From Ephemerocybe angulata (Eukaryota; Basidiomycota; Agaricomycetes; Agaricales; Psathyrellaceae): a stretch of DNA of 64,000 nucleotides. The notes under the pieces are model-generated. The model ran no database searches. It was not told the DNA's origin and worked only from the letters and a program-made list of their open reading frames with translations. Numbering within the stretch: position 1 is the stretch's first letter; each line of letters starts with the position of its first letter. A program made the position numbers and the translations under genes. Shown here piece after piece: positions 47,101-58,837 of this stretch. The stretch spans positions 1-64,000 of the forward strand of contig JAACJK010000237.1 of assembly GCA_013368325.1 (NCBI GenBank). Reading direction: 5' to 3'.

Positions 47101-50100
47101 CGGGTCGTGCGAGTCCACCAGAACGTTGTGCAACGAAGAGATCCCGTCGCTCGAGAAAGCCAGCGCCAACTTGGGAAGCGTCCAGATCTATTCAACGCCA
47201 ATCACCCGGGCAGTCAATGATTAAGCTCGCGAATAAGCTTAAAAGCTAAGAAGGACTGACCTCGAGAATACCCTGTGGACGAACAAGAACCAGCCACTGA
47301 GCTTTATTTCCCCCGCCAAGAACAGTCTGAAGTGTGGCTGTAGCTACGTCCCCTCCCGGCGCCAAGTTCTGATAATGCGATTCAAAGAGCCCCGATGTGT
47401 CCGTGAAGAAGCAGCCAGCGAGATACTTCGAAGATTTCTCCCCCATAGGCGACATATCCTTTCTCCTGATCTTCCCCCGCTCGGTCTCACCGATGAAGAG
47501 CCCCAGGGAATCGTCCTCGCGCATGATGAGGACGAATGGGTCGGAGATGCTGCATGCTCGAATCTTGGGTCGAGGCAACTTGCCATCCATGTCCAGGATC
47601 GTCTGGCGTTCAGTACCATCTTGAGTAGGGTAGTGAGTTAGTTGTGCTGATAGATATATTGGAGGAGAGGCGGGGCACGTACCAGGTTCCAATACCTTGA
47701 TCGCATTCGTCATAACGACAAGGATCGCCGTCCGCTGGAAGAAAGCTGCGGCGCCTACCATCGTTCCCGGCACCCTTGTCGTAAAGTTGATATCGCTCTT
47801 TCCACTGTTACTCTTCGTTGCGATCTACAAAGTCATTCGTCAGCCCACTCCACCCCGCGCTTTAGCGTAGACAACGAACCCTGCTTAAGCCCGGACTCGG
47901 GTTGGCATCGGTACTCAGGATGCATGTATCTCCCTCCTTGCCGGCATTGAATGGATTAACTCCTCGCTCTACGCTCACTCCCCCTGGACCCTTCGTGCTC
48001 TGTCTGATCGGCAAGCTCCAAAGACCCCTCGTTCCTCCCAGGGCGAGCAACTTCTTCTTGGTGCGGACGGGGAGATCTCGTTGGAAGAGGGTGAATCCAC
48101 CAACGATTCCTGATCCGGTGGCAGTGACGAGCTCAGGGACGGGCTTATCCTACGCAAAAAGTAAGGGGAATGCGAGAGTGAGAGGGAGAGGCGACTTACG
48201 CCTTCGCTTGTCAGAGAGAAGGTCATTCCTGAAATCGGACCATACGCGGGGAGATGATCTTTCAGAGAAAGGTGGAGGACACTCCTCATCTTCTTCGGTG
48301 CCACCGCCGTCTCTGTCGTCGTAGATTCCACAGGCTTAGATGGTCCATACAGGTCTATCACACTATCGTAAGTACACGATCTCAAGATACCTAATGCTGA
48401 ACAAGACTCACCATCGTCATCATCATACAGGTCGTCGTCCATATCCCAATCCTGCTGCCCCTTGGTATCGACAACAGCCGTTCCCTGGCCTTCCTCCTCT
48501 TCTGGGACCTCCTCCTCCACCCAGTTGGCTTTCAGCAGCACACTCGGCCCCACAGTACTCCCTATGAACACATGCCCGTCGCCCAGTCCCTTAACTACAG
48601 CCGGTACCGCCGTTTGCGCCAACGGGGCACCAAGCGTCAGACGAGTCACTGTCTTCCCCTCTGCACCAATCTCCACCGGATACAAGTTCCCGTCTTTCAG
48701 AATCAGGAATAACGTCTTGTCATCGACAAAAATCGCGCGCGAACCCTCAAGCTTGAGGTCAACGGTAGGCTCTGGACCCATTGGCAGGTCGGTCGTGCGG
48801 GCGGCCCAACCGTTCACGGGGAGCGCGATACGCCTGCTCGACTGGTCGATATACAGGAGTGAGTTGGTGCATACGATGATGACTCCCATAAAGACTTCCG
48901 TGCAAGGGACCAGATACAGAGCGTCGTATGGGAGGCCCTCAACGGACGTGATGATTGGGTAGCTCTGGAGCGAGATGTCGAGAGTGAAGATGATGAGCTT
49001 TGTTGTATCTTTGTATTCCTTGAGCCGCCTTGGGAGCATCAGTACCTCGAGTCACTAGGAATCAGATATAACATACCCCGTCCATGTCTGCTCAGTCTGG
49101 TATAGCACAGCGAGAGTGGGGTTGTTGAATCCGGGAAGGAAGGAGAAGTCGACCACGGTATGGATAGCTTCGTCGACTTGTGACGCGAGGTTGAGGATGA
49201 AGCTCGGGGAATACGGGACGTCGCGCGTTGTTGAGTCCTGGTCCATCACGTCCAGCTCGGCTTGGGATTGGTAGAAAGGAAGGATGGCGATGGAATGGTT
49301 CGGTAAACCGAGGGCTGCGCAGCGCGATAGTGGGTCAGCGCGAAGTTCGCTTCGGAATAGTGGGGCGGTGAGCGACATCTAAGATGTAGTCAGCAAGAAA
49401 TTCGCGTAGAAAAGTACTCATGGTCATCAGACGCCCAATGTCAGAGGTAATTGGATGGTTTTTCCGCCATTCCTTGAACCTCTTAGTTCAAGAAGGCTTC
49501 TGGGTTCCCAGAGAGACCTTAATGTCCGAAGAGTTGAGAAATAAAGGACTCACCAGTTGCGGTGCTCGTTCATATGTATGAATCGAAACTGGGACCAGGT
49601 CGTGGACTGCGTCTGACCATTCCAGCAGAGCAATCTACCTATTGTTAGAACGGTATAGCCCTAGCAGGTGAAGCATACCTTGGCATCCTTGAACGAGACC
49701 AGCAGCCGGTCGAGCTTGTCTTCGAGGGAAGATATAATCTTTACACCTTCGATCCCAGTCACAATCCCGTGAAGCTTGTGCTCTCGAACAAAGTATATCC
49801 GCGTCACAGTGGGCTGTTGAACGTCGGTCTTTTGGATCGTCTATTGTCCAGTCTATAAGTATAATAACAGAGCATTACAACTATATACGCACTTTTGAAA
49901 CACTGATAAAGCCGTCTCCCTGGGTGTCCATTTCAACTTCTCCTTCTACCGCTTCCGTTCCTTTTCGAACATGGGCTCGCTTTTCCCGTTCTTCCTCGAC
50001 TGATGCTTGTATTGGGCTCGGTTCTTCTCTAACTTCGAATATTCGTAGAAGATTCGACCTGGCGACGACGAGGTTGCACAGTACGCGGGATACAAATTCA

Positions 50101-50201
50101 AGTCGCGGACTCAATTCCTTCGTGACGGTCGGTATAAGCCTCAGGCTCGCAGCGAACTCGATGCCACTTGGAGGCAGGACATCCTGTCGCACTGCCTGCA
50201 T
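44157..50201 (-). CDS. CFT1: CFT1 / CPSF160, cleavage-polyadenylation factor subunit
   Basis: A multi-exon gene, estimated at about 1,400 aa, in the CPSF160/DDB1/RSE1 superfamily. The N-terminus (MQAVRQDVLPPSGIEFAASL; LCNLVVARSNLLRIFEV) matches CFT1 better than the sister families. Further landmarks are ALLEWSDAVHDLVPVSIHTY, RCAALGLPNHSIAILPF, LEGSRAIFVDDKTLFLILKD and the acidic DWDMDDDLYDDD. The C-terminal CPSF-A region reads EFASNEYINDIAIVTLETA, FIAVGTTIDRGEDLAVKG, VCGFQGYLVSSMGQ and FFFTDDGELSIVTGDEEG, then FNSKPLLKGILDGNLLAHYE, ending DWIALSGPW. It is a WD-like multi-propeller scaffold of the CPF/CPSF complex that recognises the polyadenylation signal with partner subunits in the nucleus. 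Introns are short and the frame appears intact throughout. Confidence 0.93.
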
Positions 50202-51158
50202 GTTGTTCGAGAAAATGTGGAGAAGTGGCTTGTCGTCGTTGTCGACGATGAGCAGGACAAAGCGAACGATGAGCAAGAGCCATTTCACGGCGAGCTCGGC
50301 CCTTCCGCCGCTGCTCATGTTTCGTGGGAATATCTGGCGCCGACGGCCGGCGCCGATCATTCGGATGAATGCCGGTCAATGCCGGGCGCTCCCGGTTTGC
50401 CTCAAGGCTCATTGTCTCTTCCTTCTCGACGGCCAGGTTCTCGACGCCTCCATTCATTATCGAATCATCCCGGACCAGGAGAACGGAAATTTCTGAACGA
50501 ATGATAAGGCAGCAGGAGGTGCACAGCTGGGCTCATATGACAAGCCTTCCGAGTGCCGTATAATGGATATAATTGACGACAATTTACACCGACAACCCGG
50601 CTTTCTGGACTGGTTCACGAAAACGAGGCTCGATGTTCGGAATGAATCCCTGACCTAACGCTGAGCCTCACGCCAGGAATTACTTCCCTCGTGCACAGTT
50701 TCACCGGTACATACTCCATTCTTCTCTACCCCCAAGTACCGACTTTACTTATGGACAAACGTTAGTTTGTAGCCGTGAAACTCATTGTTTGGAATGGGCG
50801 TTAAACAATCGACCAACCAGAGTGTGTAAAGGTCGATCAGATCTACGTCTGGGTGCTTTATTCCATTGGCAGCAGGATGTCGGTCTGCGGTTTGAGTCGA
50901 GTTCAAGTGCCACCGCGTGTCACGCCCCCACCTCGAGTTCTACTCATGGCAATCTTGAACCGAAGATCTGGGTATCGGAGCTGCTGCAAAACAGGGGAGC
51001 TGTATGCCGGCGTGGTCGAGGTACCCGGTATATATGACGCTCTCTTATCCTCCTTTCCTCCAAGGTCGCCCAACCACCTAATGACTCTTTGCCGTCTTCC
51101 TTGACTATAACCTCTCATTACCCCTCTACGCTTTGATAGTGCATAACGCGAACTCAGG
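50202..51158. other. Divergent intergenic region
   Basis: This lies between the CFT1 start (minus) and the next gene (plus), 957 bp. A short ORF running into it upstream of the CFT1 start has no coding support. It presumably holds both promoters; I see no distinct motif. Confidence 0.5.
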
Positions 51159-54100
51159 ATGTTTGCCTCCCTCCATTCAGCATTCTCGTCTGCTGGCTCC
51201 AAGTACGGTGCGAATGGTCCAAGCTCCAAGGTACTGTCGCCTCTTGTCTCCCTCCCCGGCTACCCATCCATGCGTTGTACTAATCATAACACCTAACAGC
51301 AGAGCTATACCACAACTGCAACCCTCCCGGCGCGCTTCAGCGTCCACGTAGCGCCCCAGAAGGCCCCGGGATTTGCTGCCTCTCCTTACTACCCTCAGTC
51401 TGCGAACGTTATCAACAAATCAGATAGGGATGGTGCGGTCGGGTACCGCCCTTCCATCCCCCAAGCTCAGTACCCGGGGCCACCCCGCTACGATGACCGT
51501 TACGCCCACGCCCACCCAGCGCCCCCGAGGCTGAACACGAGCGCCCCAGCCGCCATCCCCCGGGGCTACGCCGACCCAAAACTCTCCGCGCCCGCACCAG
51601 CACCAGTCTCCATCCCCGCCCCACCGCGTAACGGCGTCCCGAACTTCAACATCTACCAAGGCTCCGCGCAAGACACCTACATCTACGAACAATCGCAGGG
51701 CTCCAAATCTGATCTTCTATCCACGTCCGAGTTCGACTCTGTCGTCTCGCCCTCGCCCACAGAATCCATGAGCAGCACCGTCACGATGCGAGGAGGCGCT
51801 GATACTCCAAGGACGGACGCAGGGAGTCTGGAGCCGAGTCCAGTCGAGCCGCCCACCCCGATGTCGAGGCGGAACTCGTTGGTGTTCAACGGTGGACCGC
51901 CCCCACCAATGGCGATGGGGATGCATGGTAGTTATACGGGGAGGTCGGCAGGCCCGGCTCCCCCTCCCGTTGGAAGGATGGGCGCGTTCCCCCCTCATAT
52001 GGCTGCCGCTATGAACAGGTACGCTACCAGATTCACTTTTCTCTTGACGGGAATACTGATGGAACGTGTCATAGGACCCCATCCATGGACTCCGTCGATG
52101 TCCGCGAGCGTATCGCCATCGCGAACGCAGAGTACAACTCCGCCTCGACAGGCTCATACTACTCCAGCCCCGAGCCATCAACCAAGTCGCACACGCCTTC
52201 ACCCCCGCAGCATGCCTCACACCCCATACCTCCGATGACGCCCGGCTCGTCATCGTCGCAACGATTGCCTCAGCAGCAGCAGCCACAGGCCGTTTACTCC
52301 GAACCGGCCTACATCCACACCAGCCCCGAGGCCACCCACGCGCACATCCAGGGCCCCAGTGGCACTCGCAGCCGCAGCATCTCTCCACCGCAGCCTCAAC
52401 CTCTGCAACAGCAGCAGCAGGGAGCGTACCCTGACACGCGCCCCTCCTCGAGGCACGAGATCCGCCGGCCCAGCCCACCCCAGCAGCAGTCGAGCGGGTA
52501 TGGATCCGGTGCCTCAACGCCACAGATGCGGAGGTCTCCCAGCCAGCGTGGAGACTACAATCTCCCTCCTTCGTCAAACTCCCCGCCCACGTACCCTCAA
52601 GCCGACGACTACTTCACCCAGAACGCCGCTTCGTCGTCGAGACATGCTCCGCAACAGCAGCAGGCGTACGGGCCCGACGCCGGTTATGCCAACAACATGA
52701 AGTACAGCACGACGCCCTCTTCGTCCCCTCCCCGCGAGGACCCGTATGCCCAGGACCGTCGAGACAGGTCGAGCTCCTCCTCCCCTCCTGAAATTAGCCG
52801 TCAGACGAGCACGAGGTACTCTTCTGGTGCTGGACACCAGGAGCGTGATCGATACTCGCATTCTCCACCCGACACCTCGGTTCGGCTGGACGATGATGGG
52901 TATAGCAGGGAGCGCGATGTGCCGAGGCGGGAAAGGAAGGTCTCCTATTCAAGCTCGATGGGGCGCCCCATCCCTGATGCCCCTGTGTCCTACGCGTCTT
53001 CGTCAGGCTCGAATAGCTCGAGTTCAACTGCACGAGGGGACAGGGACAGGGATAGGGACCGCGAGCGAGATTATGCGCCGAGGGACCGGGCCTCCAGAGA
53101 TCGTGACCGCGAACGTGAGCGGGACAGGGACAGGGATAGGGACTACTACTCCTCGTCGTCCTCTCGCGACCGTGACCGCGACCGCGACGCTCGCCGCAAC
53201 AGCGTCTACCCCGCCGAGGCCCTCAACCAACAGCAACAGCAATCCACAGTCCCTTTCCATAAATCGACACCTCCCTCGCCTCCGAACCAGAACCAAAACC
53301 TCAAGTACCCCGTCCCGCCTTCGGCGCCTCTTCCTCCCCTCCCCAACGGTCCTCAACGACAAGGCTCGTACCCTCCCCCAGCAGCGCCAGAACGGATGAC
53401 TCGCCAGAGATCTGTGAGCATGTCTAGCGCACCGCACGCCCCTTCCCGCCTTTCGACTGTGGAAGACGTATCGATGTCCATGTCGAACATGTCTCTCGGC
53501 CCCGAGGAGACTTCGTTTAATGGCGGCAGAGGACCCAGGCACCCCGACCTCGGCACTCCCTCCTCAAACGCTGTCCCCATGCCCTCCACGGGCCTTGAGA
53601 CGGACCCCGTCGGAGCCCCCGTATACCGGAGACGCCGCATGAGCGTCATATCCCAGGTCTCCGACGCCGGCTCAATGGCGACGACCGCCACCGGCGTGAG
53701 CAACGCAGCTACAATCGCATCCTCCGCACTTCCCCCTCCTCCATCGGCCTCGATGCCGCCCCGCGAGTACGCTCAAGAGTCGCGCTCGCACCGCTCAGCC
53801 TCCGACCCCCCGGCGCCCATCCCGGCGGCGATCCCGCCCTCGCAGCAGCAGCAGGCTTACCGTGCCGAACAGCAACCGGCACCGTACAGGAGGATGAGCG
53901 ACGGCGACCGGCCTGCGTCTAGATACGACTTGAAGGTCAATACAGAGTACGCGGTCGAGTATGGGAAGCAGTATACCCCGCACCCCGAGCCGGTGAGGAG
54001 GTACTCGGATGGGGAGACGAGCGCGACTCTGCCCAGCGTCGGGTTTAGGTCGCTGGGTCAGCAGCAACAGCAGCAGCAACAGTATCAGCAGCAGTATGGT

Positions 54101-54509
54101 CAGTATCAGCAGGGAGGGCTGATGGGAGGGAGGAATGTGCGGTGGAACGACAACTTGATTTGTCCATCGCCTGTATTGCCGTCAGCGAAGAGGCAGGGAT
54201 GGTATAATCGACGAGGGTGAGTTTTTCTTCTTTTTTGGCCTCTGGGTATCCTTTTGCGACGTGAACTGATTTTTGTCCTATAGTGACCAGCTTTGGACGA
54301 ACGACGGTATGTTCCGCCCTGCCCCGGCCGATCAGCAGTACCCGCCTGACTTGGACGACTACCCCGACCATGGCGAGGGCTGGCAGAACGAGGACGGCGT
54401 TCGGATTGATATGGAGCATCGCAGAATTCCCAAGGTCCCGAGGAGGTCGGCGTTGAAGGTTCCTGGCGGTGTTAGCTCGAGCGCTGGTGGAGGTGTTTCG
54501 TTCGCTTGA
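51159..54509 (+). CDS. Large disordered Ser/Pro/Gln/Arg-rich protein
   Basis: Four exons (51159-51230, 51300-52018, 52075-54216, 54284-54509) sum to 3,159 nt, 1,052 aa in frame, starting MFASLHSAFSSAGSKYGANG. Most of the protein is low complexity: Ser/Pro- and Gln-rich stretches and an RD/RE-dipeptide tract (DRDRERERDRDRDRDYY, about residues 600-660). The segments most likely to be conserved are TPSMDSVDVRERIAIANAEY and the C-terminal RWNDNLICPSPVLPSAKRQG, WYNRRGDQLWTNDGMFRP and RIDMEHRRIPKVPRRSALKV. There is no catalytic motif, signal peptide or membrane segment. I do not recognise a named family. The RD/RE tract is reminiscent of RNA-processing factors, but that is composition only. Confidence 0.8.
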
Positions 54510-55335
54510 AATCCTGAACATGGTATCGAATTGTGACTTATATTTTGTCGTCTAAGTTATTTCTCTTTGCATTCTCTCGTATTTATCACCTTCGCTCTTT
54601 GCTGTGTCTACCGCCCCCTTCGTTTCTTCACTCCTTTGTTTGCTCCCTTCGCAATTGCTGGCCTTCCTACATACGTCGCTTCTTCGTGACCGCCGTTCTT
54701 TCGCTCATTCTGTTCGCGACTATCACACACGCCTTTTCACGATCCACCTCTCGTACCTAGAGCTCTTTCATCTCATTTTGTATCACCAACCACATCTCCC
54801 ATGGTCCCACATTCACTTGTACTATTATACCGTATGACGAGCAATACATCGACTTGACAAAGTGTATGGGGTGACTTGGCGTGATCACACATAGATATAA
54901 CTTGAATCAGCAGTGTTTCGGTCGTTCGAGTAGCCCTTTTAAAATGAAATGGGACTAATAGGCATGTAGTCATGAGGATATATTGTCTCCTCCACACGAT
55001 TCTCCCGCTGGCAGTACTTGTGTGTGGTCTCGGAGACTGAGGCACGATGCCCGTAAGAAGTTCGACTTCCTAGAACGATGTGCAAGAGGCCGCTCCCAGA
55101 TCTAGCGCCACGTTGTAATGCCAGCCCACAACCGCTTTCACAATATATACCTAGGTAGGTTCGAGGACCCATACACCTTTGTGCCGCCTCCACCACCTGT
55201 TATCGCAGACATACTCGAGCAATTCTCGAGGACGAGGTAAGTCCCCGCGATAACATGCCGGAAGGCCGTTATTTGAGATGCTCATAGTTCTGTGGAGCCA
55301 GTAAAAAACGCGTTACAACCTACGCACGGCGAGGA
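54510..55335. other. 3' region and intergenic stretch
   Basis: Pyrimidine-rich sequence (54530-54830) probably forms the 3' UTR of the preceding gene. The remainder shows no coding signal. Confidence 0.5.
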
Positions 55336-55839
55336 ATGGCTAAGGGCGGGAAAGGAGGGCAGAAAGTAAGCGCCCAACCTATACCGACGGGCCTTTAAGG
55401 TCACTAACGTGATACTCTACTCCTACAGGGAAAGAATAAGCAAGAGAAGAAACAGCCTAAAGCAAAGCTGAAGTGCAACCAGTGCGACAAGACATCCTCT
55501 TCACAGGAAGGGCTCGATGAGCACACGAGGATCGTTCACCCGACCGTAAACGACGCCATGGACTCCCCGCCTTGTGACAAATCTGAAGCCGATTCGGAAA
55601 TTGACACCTCCTCGGAGATGGCATGCGAGTGTGAACTTTGCTCTATCGCAAGTGCGAAGCTAGAAGCACTCGTGAAGGCACAGAGCTCAGGTGATATACT
55701 GTGTCAACGCGCTATAGGGGAGTTCCAGTGCTATAGGTGTGGATGTAGCTTCTCGTTCGCGCCCGTGGACGGTGTTTTTCACTTAAGTCGGAAGCTGGTT
55801 CATCATGTTGATTCGATGTTTGAATGCGAGGAACCTTGA
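55336..55839 (+). CDS. Small C2H2 zinc-finger protein 1
   Basis: Two exons (55336-55365 and 55429-55839) join in frame to 146 aa, starting MAKGGKGGQK. A classical C2H2 finger, CNQCDKTSSSQEGLDEHTRI then VH, lies near residues 26-47. It is followed by an acidic linker and two further cysteine-containing segments, CECELCSIAS and FQCYRCGCSFSF. The basic N-terminus could act as a nuclear localisation signal. The next gene downstream also has C2H2 fingers and a CSRCSCRF segment resembling CYRCGCSF, so the two may be diverged duplicates. A nucleic-acid-binding role is inferred from the finger; no target is known. Confidence 0.65.
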
Positions 55840-56287
55840 AACGTGTACGTAGCCTATTAGCCTCCTTTATGTAGGAACTGCCATGAGTTGCATCGCTTGT
55901 ATGACCTCGGCGGCATTAGACTCGGAGCTGATACAACACTGATAAGCGCTCATGTCAATTAATCACGTAGGCGCCAAAGCGAGTTCTGCGCCTAGAATCC
56001 GTGATGGGTTATGCGGGGAATGCCACTGGAAAAATACCTCTTATTAGACTACTGTACGCGTAGCAGACCCGATCCAGATTCTTCCAGTCGAGAGGCAGGC
56101 TGCTCGACCACGAGGCCGCCTTAGCCCCGATTTCGCAAGCCTCGCAGCAGTCTGTGGGCGCCTTTACCTTTTCCTACGTCTTCTTGTGGGTAGCTTCCAT
56201 TATCGATCCACAGCATTGTCAATATTTGTCAATATCGTTATATATAGCCCTCAATAAGGTATCTTCTCAAGTTCTTCCCTCTCAGCC

Positions 56288-57185
56288 ATGTCGTTCGACC
56301 TCTTCGTCTGCCTAACGTGTTCAAAGCGAATGGCTTCATTCACGGCCCTGGTCGACCACTGTACGGAGAGGTTGCACCATATCTACAGCGAATACTCTTG
56401 CGATCGATGTCAGACTCCATTTGAGAGTCAGGTCGCTCTGGAAGAGGTATGTGCGACGCAAGGATCACTGAAAGGACCCACCTCAATTAATGCCGATGCT
56501 ACCGCTGGTTAACAGCATCTGAACGTGACTCATCCCTCCGACTTCAAGCTTAGACAAGAGGAGAATAAGGCCTCATCCAATATCGCTGAAGCGACACCGA
56601 AGAGCTCCGAGGTTCCCAGTGTCGAGCCTGTAGTTCCTACTGTGCTCCAAGATCCGGTGAGCCGAGCCGTATAATATATAAAGATTCTCACCAACTGAGG
56701 ACGTTTAAGATCACTGAACCCAAGCTTAAGACTTATGATTGTGCGACGTGTCCGGAGAAGTTTAGATTGGCAACCAGCCTGAGCGCTCATACCACGGCCA
56801 AGCACCCTCCAATACGCGGCAAATTTAGCATTCCAAGTCTTGTCGAGAAGCTCCAGGAGGCTGCTGTGAAGGTGAGTTAAAGCTTCTCTACCTTTTTTTC
56901 GAATTTTATTGAACATCTCTTGAATGCGAAGGACATCTTGGCGGGGAAGGTAATTCCACGAATTCGAAGCTACAATCGCTGCTTGCGCCCAAGAGCTCGT
57001 CAGACTCAATCGCCATCCCTGCGTCTGGAGAGGTTTTGTGCTCAAGGTGTTCTTGCAGATTCTCGCTGATCTCAGCAGACTGTCCTTCCGAGTCTCAAGA
57101 GAACGTGAAGACGACGCGAAGGAAGAGGGTTTGGTACTATGCTCCCAAGGTGTGTTTTCGAAGTATCCTACAATCGTTATCATGA
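56288..57185 (+). CDS. Small C2H2 zinc-finger protein 2, 3' end uncertain
   Basis: The first exon starts [20 protein letters not shown] (56288) and contains VCLTCSK. It joins a second exon at 56515 to complete a C2H2 finger, [20 protein letters not shown] then TH. A third exon (from 56711) encodes another finger, [20 protein letters not shown] then KH, ending [11 protein letters not shown]. After the next intron (acceptor near 56939) the spliced frame ends at a TGA at 57067. A different frame stays coding-like to the TGA at 57183-57185 and reads [19 protein letters not shown]. That resembles the CYRCGCSF segment of the upstream gene, so either a base has been lost or gained near 56.94 kb or I have the splice site wrong. 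Confidence 0.5.
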
Positions 57186-58837
57186 TGACATGCTAAAACG
57201 CTGCCCGTAATAGCAGTCGTGAGGATCTCCAAATTGCGGAGAGCGCGAGGAGGTTGCTGCGAGGTTAAACGCCGAAGCGTCTGACTTCGGCGATGCAATC
57301 CAAGTTTCTTGATCTATTTACTGGTGATCAACGTGTAGTTTACTACGATATATATACCCGAGGACTCTCGCAGAAACTATGCATGCCCTTCGATAATTCG
57401 CCGTAACTATCGATTTGAAAGAAATGGCCTGGCTGGGAATCGAACGCGGTCAGTCAGAAGGACATAGGCGCCCGTAGCCGAGGTGCGGTTCTCACTTCTT
57501 CTCCATATTTATAGATTGCTCTGCCTATGGTCTCAGAAAACTATATAGCTCCTTCGCCACTCATCTCTGACAGAGGGAGAAAGAAACGCAAGGAACAGTG
57601 CCTTCAGGCCGTGCCTGGCTTTTTTGCCAATGTATTGCAAAAGCCTCTGATCCAGGTAAGTACAAATTAAAGCCCTTCGGTCCCCGTCCCTCGACGCCCA
57701 ATTCTTTCTTCCTTTCCCCCACCTGCTCACCTAAATCTACAGGGTTTCGAATATAGAGTCGCGAATATGGAAACAGGGCTGCGTAGACTTGCTGATGACC
57801 CAATCTCACTCAGGTATGTCTAGCATATATTGTGGTAGCGACTCCCGGTTGACTCGCGACGGCTTCAACGCTCATTCGGAACGGTGCTGTGACACTGTAT
57901 CCTGAAGAATCATAGGTGAATGTCCGCGAGAATTCCCAGACTCACCATTGGCTTTTGAGCCTCTACAATTTATCTCTGGTTACAGTATGACCCAAGCCGG
58001 GTCATACTCGAGTTAAGGCTCCCCTTCTCTCAGAGTTTTGTCCCGTTGGTATACGGAATGAGGATGAGCATATATTCCTTCCTATAATCCATCCAAATCT
58101 CAGTATTCTTCCCTATTCTTCAGCGAAATTTAGCTCATTTCATATTCACCAACCATGATATCCAATGCCCGTTCTAGCTCGTTTCCAAAGGACAGGGAAT
58201 TTACCCTTTTGGCGACATATTCTACCTTCGGGTCACCTGAACGTGAGTCGAACACCCCCAGAAAATAGCTCATACTCGACTCCATCGTCTGATCCTCTAC
58301 TTCTCGTCTACAGTGCCGCTAATTAACATTGAGATTCCTTCGCGGTGTGGTTCTTGCTGTCCCGTTGCCCCAACCAGGTTATAAGTGAAGTTCACCTTTT
58401 CTCAGAGCTCAGGATCGTCGTGAACAGTTGGCAGGGGGATGTGAAGCATTATTCGTTTCCCTTGCCACATTCGACCCAGATTTTGGTATTACAACGCCTG
58501 GGCGACACAGCCGAAGCTCACGAGTCAGTTCACATAGTGCCGACGATATGAGTTCATGATACAGCTCTGGGCATGCGATGTGAGTAGCGTTTGCATTTCA
58601 AATTCATTGGCTGTTACCTCAATAATAATCCCTCGAAGTTACCGACTTCACCTTCCCACTAACCCTTCTCGAAGATTTTGGATTCTTCGATATTCGAGTC
58701 AGCTGGAACGGTACGCATTCTGACTCCCCATTACATTTTTGAATTGAATTATTGAGTTTGTAACCGTGAGAAAGCATGCACAAAATATGCATCAACGTTG
58801 GCGCGCGTCGATTCCAACGTTTCTCCCAACCATCATC
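57186..58837. other. Long stretch without a supported gene
   Basis: About 1.65 kb upstream of BRR2. Short ORFs exist on both strands but none has recognisable motifs or plausible splicing. It contains one strong hairpin (57984-58008) and the probable BRR2 5' region. Confidence 0.45.
57984..58008. repeat. Perfect 10-bp-stem hairpin
   Basis: The arms agtatgaccc (57984-57993) and gggtcatact (57999-58008) are exact reverse complements around the 5-nt loop aagcc. The hairpin lies in non-coding sequence. It is not followed by a T-run, so nothing points to a terminator. Confidence 0.8.

Noticed and set aside
57425..57500. tRNA-like stretch on the minus strand (gttcgattccc)
   Set aside because: A B-box-like sequence is present but I could not pair the T, anticodon or acceptor stems.
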